DNA from: Styela clava
Lineage: Eukaryota; Chordata; Ascidiacea; Stolidobranchia; Styelidae
Assembly: GCF_964204865.1 (NCBI RefSeq)
Contig: NC_135252.1
Coordinates: forward strand, 18,559,383-18,623,382
Direction: 5' to 3'
DNA: 64,000 bases
This document shows, in pieces, positions 52,701-64,000 of the stretch. The notes under the pieces were generated by a model. The model was given only the letters and a program-made list of their open reading frames with translations, did not search any database and was not told where the DNA came from. Each line of letters starts with the position of its first letter. Within the stretch, counting starts at the first letter, position 1. The translations under genes and the position numbers were made by a program.

Positions 52701-54780
52701 TACATTACCGAGTTTTCTCAACAACAACAACTCATTACGCCAAATATTCGATAATGCAAATAACGAATTGATGGTCAATTGCCAATTTTCTCTATTCTTA
52801 TAAGCTGTGGTTATCAGTAACCAGAAAAATGAGTTAAATTACAGCAGGTTGCTACAATCAGCGAGACGATTGTGACGACTTTTTTGATTGGTATTGTGAA
52901 ATATCTATCATAAAAGAAGAATGTCAAAAGTTCTGCGGAGTGTGTGGCACCAATCAGGTGAGATATTATGAATAACGTCATGCTACGATACGTATTGCAT
53001 CAGGGTGTCCATAAAGTCTCTTCACATTTTCAATTTTGTTATGAAATCAGTTCTCAATATATCTTAACAAGGTTTGTTGTTTTTTAATCAGTAATTGTTA
53101 AGTATTTTTACCTCATTTAATACAAATGTAAGGGACAAAACAATTATATGGTATCGATAAATTCCATTTGCAATTTTAAATTTTTTTAGGACACCATAGT
53201 CTATACTTTTCATAAACTCTGATCGTCTGTAAATTAGTACAAATGGTTGAGAATTTAATTTTTTCAGCATATAGATAAGTACAGAAATTAATTCCCAACA
53301 AACTAACACTCGACCGACGCTCAACAAATTGGCAATGCTGTAATTACAACATTGCCAACCTGCAATAAATGACCATATTAGGGTAGGTCACTGTTTTAAG
53401 TAAGCGCTACAAACATTTTCTGACGAGAATAAATGTAATGTGCTTCTATTCTGCCTTGCATTAGCCTGCTTAGTTGTGTTCTAATGTAAATGTTGATGAA
53501 TGCCTTACGTACATCAGGATACTAGTGAGTATTGGCAGGCAATCAATCCGCCACTCAATCTCACACTCGAGGCAAATTATCATGTATAATGACATATGCA
53601 ACTATTTCAGACAGCGACAACCACGAAGACGACAAAACAAAACAGCACAACTTCTTCAACTCAGATTCCCACAACTTTCACACAGACAGAAATCCCGATG
53701 ACAGCAAACACTACGTTGACAACGAAGTTGATTGCCAGATGCTTTACAACTGGTATACCTTGAGCATCCCCACAACCGGATCAAACCAATCAAATCATCG
53801 TTTAATTTTTTTTCTTCATTTTATCTATATTTTTTAAAATTGGCAATTGACCTTCAATGAATGTTTCGCATGTTATAATGATCGATATGTTCTGATTATT
53901 ATAAATTTATTGATGCTCATGTAAAATGTGAATCAAGATGACGGACACGAAAAGTAGTATGTGTACCAGATTAGGGTTAGGTCATAATTTTAGGTACAAA
54001 TTAGGTACTACGGGAGTCACTTGGCTAGTCCCCGACCTTGTAATAGAAATAAAATAAGGAAAATTGGAATGAACATATGTCTTGACCCTAACCTGACACA
54101 CATACTACGTTCCGGTGTCCGCCGTCTTGGTGCACAATCCACGGGAGCGCCAACTTATTAGTATTGCTACATACCGTGCAAATATTGTATGTTTTCCCTT
54201 TCAATTTTAGAACCTACGACCACGGAATACGTACCTCCAAAAACTACTGAATCTTCTGTGGAAAAAGAAACCACGCCAGAACCGGAGCCAACTGAACCTA
54301 CACCAACTCCACGTAGGTTATTTCTACGCTTTCTCTGGCATTCAACATACCTTTTACATTTAGTGTTCATGTCGTATGGTTTGACATTAGATTTGACTCT
54401 AACGACTCAATTTGGCCGTGCCTTATTAGACGAATATTTCTCAAATATTGTGCTGATGCGCCATGAAAATGGCCTAATCGAATAATTAAATCATACTACT
54501 GATTGTGCAGTTTTTTTTTATCAATTGTTAGAAGATTAGTAAAATCAAAATATTCTATATATTTCAATCGCACCAAAGGTGAACTGAAAGCTTATTTATC
54601 ACAAAAAGTCAAAATGCACGATTACTAAAGTGATTCACCAGTAAAAAATTTCTTATTTCAGTATGTATCGATCATGATCCAAAGAACTGTCATACTTGGG
54701 AAAGTCTTGGACTTTGCTATAATCCGAAATTCAAAAAAGACATGGAGGAAATCTGTCCCCTTTCCTGTCAACTTTGCTAA
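46736..54780 (+). CDS. secreted five-ShK-domain protein with Tyr-Gly segment
   Basis: Eleven exons join in frame: 46736-46793, 47499-47596, 50255-50444, 50819-50925, 51109-51133, 51651-51760, 52166-52247, 52848-52957, 53611-53752, 54211-54312 and 54662-54780 (380 aa). A signal peptide (1-20) is followed by an acidic segment, then a Tyr-Gly repeat (58-74). ShK domains, each with six cysteines, are at about 79-113, 117-148, 161-192, 225-256 and 343-380. ShK is a disulfide fold named from a sea-anemone peptide and common in extracellular animal proteins. Domains 2-3, 3-4 and 4-5 are separated by linkers from separate exons, the later ones Thr/Pro-rich and mucin-like, so O-glycosylation is likely. 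Exon 5 is only 25 nt. Domains 2 and 3 are most alike (both ...FRCA...GCKK.C..C). No enzyme domain is attached, suggesting an extracellular structural, mucus, tunic or matrix role, or modulation of channels or cells; the function is open. Exon 9 contains one unpaired Cys and a GTATAC donor, so its 3' end is the least certain. Confidence 0.88.
47168..47390 (+). repeat. dispersed CTCCCGTAG family, long form, in ShK intron 1
   Basis: Starts ACTCCCGTAGTCTGTATACC, continues CAGGTTAGGGTTAGATCATA, GGGACTGTCTGTGTTAGC and CACAACTTGATGTAAAGTAG, and ends near CACTTCAGGTGCGCC. Best preserved of the three long copies in the window. Confidence 0.8.
47597..50254 (+). other. large intron 2 of the ShK gene
   Basis: The largest intron of the gene. 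It carries the ATCGATAAG-family repeat and an AT microsatellite just before it (about 48020-48045). The 62-codon ORF at 49558-49746 has no recognisable product. No extra ShK exon was found here. Confidence 0.5.
48062..48372. repeat. dispersed repeat, copy 2 of the ATCGATAAG family
   Basis: Collinear with 18485-18805 and in the same orientation. Near its end a 33-bp unit with ATACCTATCAACATAC and AAAATCGATAA is duplicated in tandem, where copy 1 instead has the ACAGACAAG-type patch. It again begins near ACTTATCGATCG and ends ATCGATAAGTAA. Confidence 0.65.
52375..52600. mobile_element. MITE with ~60-bp inverted ends in ShK intron 7
   Basis: The left arm (about 52380-52443) and the reverse complement of the right arm (about 52541-52600) share CGCCGC.GGAAATTTCG, a short variable stretch, and TAGGAAAAATCG. 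The ~100-bp middle is unique. There is no ORF. The GC-rich arms stand out from the intron. No clean target duplication resolved. Confidence 0.7.
53003..53200. mobile_element. mariner-like MITE, copy 2, degraded
   Basis: Begins CAGGGTGTCCATAAAGTC and matches the reverse complement of 27440-27713 through its body. The right end is shortened to AGGACACC followed by unrelated sequence. It lies in the ShK intron between exons 8 and 9. Confidence 0.65.
53920..54152. mobile_element. dispersed CTCCCGTAG family as an inverted-repeat MITE
   Basis: The left arm contains GTGAATCAAGATGACGGACAC, GTAGTATGTGTACCAG and TTAGGGTTAGGTCAT. The right arm, reverse complemented, contains GTGCACCAAGACGGCGGACAC, CGTAGTATGTGTGTCAGG and GGGCGCTCCCG-like end sequence. 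Arms are about 75 bp; the middle includes GGGAGTCACTTGGCTAGTCC. It lies in the ShK intron between exons 9 and 10. It shows that the family can exist as a two-armed element. Confidence 0.75.
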
Positions 54781-54849
54781 ACATTTTGAAGGGAAATGAC
54801 ACTGTCTCGTACAATGTACATAAACATATTCGTCTGCCTATTTGAAAAA

Positions 54850-54958
54850 GGGAGCTCCCGAAGTATGTTTTCCAAGATGGCACACAACCTGAACATAGTG
54901 TGTGTACCGGGTTAGGGTTCAGGTTGTGCGCCATCTTGGAGAACATACACGGGAGCGC
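54850..54958. mobile_element. hairpin form of the CTCCCGTAG family
   Basis: Two arms of about 45 bp (GCTCCCGAAGTATGTTTTCC followed by AAGATGGCACACAACCTGAAC, and its inverted counterpart ending TACACGGGAGCGCC) flank a loop of about 20 bp containing TGTGTACCGGGTTAGGG. It lies 70 nt past the ShK stop, inside the probable 3' UTR, so the transcript would fold into a long hairpin there. Confidence 0.85.
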
Positions 54959-55026
54959 CTGCAAAAGTTTGTTAGAATTATTGTTTATCCAAGTAAAAAT
55001 TTGACTTCTATTCTCTTTCATTCGTT

Positions 55027-55032
55027 GAATAA
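55027..55032 (+). terminator. polyadenylation signal of the ShK gene
   Basis: AATAAA about 247 nt past the stop codon, the first canonical signal downstream. A transcript ending here would include the hairpin repeat. Confidence 0.5.
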
Positions 55033-56185
55033 AGTTTAACTACAATATTGTTTTTACAATTTCTGCTCAAAGTATTGGAAAGATTTCTTCATATCCATGT
55101 ATTTTTTGTTATTAATCCGTGTATTTATGTAACAAAAATCAAATGAATATATTTGATCCTTCAATAAAAATTACATATTGATTTCAAGTCATCCAAACGC
55201 CCTAAAGGGAAGAGGTGGATATTAATAATTGCCAAATATAGATTATAGAAATAGTTATATGCATTTAACACATACTTTTAAATACTATACATTTAAGATT
55301 CAAATGTATAAAAATTGAACAATTTGTTTTTCACAATATGTCTGAAATTTTTGGGTCAAGATTTTTAGTGAAGTCATGCAGGTTACTGCTAAAAATATAT
55401 TTCATTTGGTAAGAGTAAAACACACCCCATGACGCCAGTTCACATCACAAATTTTTTGTTTACGAATTTTAATTTTGCGTTTTGGTTTGAATAAAAGTTA
55501 AGTTTATCTTCGAACGTAATGTACTGTAATATCTACATTGACAAAAACTTTTTTCAAATAATGATTGATCCGACGCACATCGTTACGCTTACCTGTTGCC
55601 AGAGCTTTTCATGATGTAAATCTATTGATTCAGATTTAAAACTATTGGGTTCAGATCACATCACAATTTGTACACTGTCAGTTGATGTTGTATATCGTGC
55701 AATCGGCCTTCCTTTTAGGATTTACAACTTAATCTGCAGTCATGTATTCTCCACATACATAAGACAGTTGACCAGACACAGTGTGTTTTAACATTACTTG
55801 TTTTGTGGTCTCCACAGGGACAAGTATTTTAGAAGATTGAGAATCGAATTAGATTTCAGTGAATTTGTCTGACTTTGCCAAAATAAGTCAATTCAGCGCT
55901 TGTAAGTGGACGAGTTAGACGAATCAAGTGCAATGTACAAGAATATGTTTTGTAAGCAACTGTGGGCGCCATGGCCTACAATTATTCAAAAAAGTACATA
56001 TTGGCATAAATTTTCAATTTTTACTAACAACATGTGAAGAATGCTTTTTTCCGACGAATAAAAAAGTTACATCTAATTGATCATTGAGTTTTTGTCAGAT
56101 TACGTTACGTTTGTCATGCAGTTTAATAAAGTTAAAAACTCTTTAGGTGTTTTGCGCTATCGTTTGGTTAAAAATACCTCATAAA
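55033..56185. other. intergenic, no gene seen
   Basis: AT-rich, no ORF or repeat recognised. Confidence 0.45.
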
Positions 56186-56189
56186 CCTT

Positions 56190-56300
56190 AAATCAAAGTG
56201 CAGGATGTACATAATGAATTTATGTATGTAATAACAACGAACCCCAAATCAAAGTGCAGGATGTACGTAATGAATTTATGTATGTAATAACAACGATACA
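56190..56300. repeat. 56-bp tandem duplication
   Basis: AAATCAAAGTGCAGGATGTAC and the following TAATGAATTTATGTATGTAA..CAACGA block occur twice in a row (starting about 56190 and 56246), differing at only a few bases. Confidence 0.85.
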
Positions 56301-56389
56301 CACAATAAACATCCAGCATTCGAACAGAAAACAATAACTCAAAGGGGCGTCTGCGCCTATTCAATGAAAGGTGCAGCTCATCTAATTCT

Positions 56390-57345
56390 AAACCACCGGT
56401 CGGTCCGCGAAGCGGGTCCGCGGGAAATTTTGTTGTTTTGATGTTTTTATGACGTCTCAATCGCTTTACCGTAGACAAAGTTGCGTTGGCTCATTACGCA
56501 ATTCTCATCCGCCGTCATATTGCGACGTCTTTCGCGGCATCTTGACGCCGTCTTACGCGACATCTTGGCGCCGAGCATTCACACTTTTCGCCTCCGATTC
56601 ATCGCGAATGCGCATCAAATCTCGCAAAATTGAGAAGCCTCAAAATCGGCACGCGTGCTTTTTCTGTTCTGCTTGATTAAAATGGAATTCTACTTTACAG
56701 TCCGGATTAAAAAAGACTTACTTATCACAATTTTAGATATCTCTTGATAACGAATACCCATCGCCAAGTAATCGAGCAATCAAACTGTTGTCCGTCTCTT
56801 CAGCCAGGTATTGCGTTATGCGAAAAAACATTTCCATCACTAGATTCAATTAGGACGAAGCAAAGAAATCGGCTGCACGCGACTGCAGAGCTACGTGTTG
56901 CAAAATATTCCTTGAGGCCTCGTTTACAATCTTATATTGGAAACGAAACTGCAGAAAAATTCTCAGAAGAGTTAATTGTGTTTGTACATGATTTGGCATG
57001 TACCTGGTTTTAATGTGAGATATTTTATGCGTGCCTTTCTTACGCATAATGGGTGCCCAGCACTGCATTTCATTACGCTAATATAAGGTATTGTTTTATG
57101 TTTCACCCATTTTTAATTTTTGGTCGGCACATTATTTGATAGTTTTTCTCCGTGTGAAATGTTTTTAAGTGTGCTTGTTTTTGTCTAGAAGCATATTGAG
57201 TGCCCGACATTGCATTATATTACGCAAATATATGTTATTCTTTTCTGTTCCAGCCATTTTAATTTTTTTGCCGGTCCGCGACTAGGCTACACTTAATCCA
57301 ATTTTACCGGTCCGCCAGGGTAGAAAGGTTGGGAACCGCTGATCT
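56390..57345 (+). pseudogene. hAT transposon remnant with decayed transposase C-terminus
   Basis: The right edge reads AGGTTGGGAACCGCTG, the reverse of the CAGCGGTTCCCAACCT terminus typical of many hAT elements, preceded by repeated CCGGTCCGC motifs. The left edge starts among similar CGGTCCGCG motifs but is truncated. At 56744-57013 an open frame includes LCEKTFPSLDSIRTKQRNRL, then HATAELRVAKYSLRPRLQSY. This matches the conserved end of ZBED/SCAND3-like hAT transposases (CE..FS.L..IKTK.RNRL....LR.AL....PR). The catalytic core upstream is missing or unreadable. Base composition is much less AT-rich than the neighbours. Confidence 0.75.
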
Positions 57346-58293
57346 AAACCAAAATGTGCGTAACGTTAAATTATCAAATAACACAATCACTTACTTTTGA
57401 AAATTAGTTTTACTCAGTCAAAACAAAGGTGAAATCATTTATATTCATCGCAACCAACGATTTGCTTCAGCAGTCTTTGGCCAGTCATTGGAAATCAGGT
57501 TGTGCATCTCAGTCAAGTTTTATCCTAACTTGTATTAGAGCACTGAAGATTGTTCGCTTGGGTGGTTTCACAATAGTAACGCAGCAAAGCGTTACCTATA
57601 ATAATAAACATCGTCCCTCGTTTTCACAGGAGCTTTGTACGCGAAACATGATCGAGCCAGTCATGTTTCTAAGACGATATAATCAGACAATTACAATAAC
57701 TCATATGGGGTGGTGCAAAAAAAAAAGATATAATCACGCAACTCAAAAATAAGCACTTTTCTTAGAAATAAGCACATCGTTACATTAAAAGACATCGGTT
57801 TGGAAATTAGGCACAAATCTTAGAAATAAGCACGATATGGTAACCCTACATATAGATTAAAATGGACGAGTCTTTATTTACAGCGTAGATTTTATGAAAA
57901 ACAAAAGGAAATGTATATTTCTACGTGCGCCTTGCCTACTCGCTTGTTTCAGATCTCCCTCTACAATTTCCTGCATATTGTTTTTTCGCGTTGTGGAAGT
58001 TGAGTTACGAAATGTAGAAACACGCCTACGAAACGCCCCATTGCTTCTGGTGAATAACAAGGCATGTGGCCGACATTAGCTTATTTGTTCAGTAGCGGTA
58101 GACGATAAGGATGCCTTCTAGATCCGTACATCGGCCTTGTATTCAAGGTTAATCTCAGACAGTTAGATCTGGTATCACCAGGCCGTCAGACAGAGGGATT
58201 AATGTTTCTTTTTTGATTACCAGTATAGAATAATTGAATTGAAAATACAATATAAATATAATTCGTTGTATATTCTCTTCAACGCCTTATCTC
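57346..58293. other. intergenic, upstream of the choline kinase gene
   Basis: Chance ORFs at 57.43-57.75 kb and an overlapping pair at 57.88-58.08 kb show no known protein. The word TTAGAAATAAGCAC recurs at about 57.76 and 57.82 kb, suggesting a degenerate short repeat. Confidence 0.4.

Positions 58294-64000
<5,707 letters not shown>

Noticed and set aside
53532..53837. 101-codon ORF overlapping ShK exon 9 in another frame
   Set aside because: The overlapping frame gives a Thr-rich linker that joins its neighbours in phase and matches the other linker exons.
54189..54485. 98-codon ORF continuing past ShK exon 10
   Set aside because: Only its first part is coding. The GTAGG donor at 54313 leads in phase to the last ShK exon; beyond it the frame is intronic.
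57878..58079. Overlapping sense/antisense ORFs of about 60 codons
   Set aside because: Mirror openness on both strands without a recognisable protein is typical of chance.

Overview
The window is eukaryotic nuclear DNA, strongly AT-rich. Its genes have short exons (25-190 bp) and short introns with ordinary GT-AG junctions. Many small inverted-repeat transposons sit in introns and between genes. The gene set (secreted multi-ShK protein, trypsin-like protease, small cysteine-rich secreted peptides, choline kinase) and compact introns suit a marine invertebrate. An ascidian is my best guess, but nothing here proves the taxon. No bacterial operons, rRNA, tRNA or CRISPR array were seen.

Layout. 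From 1 to 13 kb there is no convincing gene. This stretch has two weak minus-strand candidate exons (1.4 and 2.2 kb), a foldback element carrying a 66-bp tandem array (4.3-5.3 kb), a possible piggyBac relic (5.4-5.6 kb), a hAT-type MITE with a perfect 8-bp target duplication (7 kb), and a three-copy ~180-bp tandem repeat (11 kb). At 13.1-14.6 kb and 29.7-32.8 kb on + lie two four-exon genes for small secreted precursors. Each has a signal peptide, an acidic pro-piece, a basic cleavage site, and a cationic six-cysteine mature peptide split 3+3 by the last intron. Between them are repeats and one weak candidate gene (22.8-25.1 kb). On the minus strand, 35.7-40.2 kb holds a complete ten-exon trypsin-like serine protease (323 aa). 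On +, 46.7-54.8 kb holds a complete eleven-exon secreted protein (380 aa) with a Tyr-Gly-rich segment, five ShK domains and Thr/Pro-rich linkers. A hAT remnant with a decayed transposase C-terminus lies at 56.4-57.3 kb. A choline/ethanolamine kinase gene starts at 58.3 kb and runs off the right edge (nine exons, 302 aa visible).

How the genes relate. Four of the five well-supported genes encode secreted proteins: two candidate host-defence peptides, a protease and a multi-ShK protein. The two peptide genes and the ShK gene share the same intron phases at their 5' ends (1, 0, 1). This suggests related secreted genes built on a common front end, possibly a defence or secretory-cell locus. The kinase is housekeeping metabolism (CDP-choline pathway). 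Exon models come from reading splice sites and frames by eye; every exon of the five main genes joins in phase.
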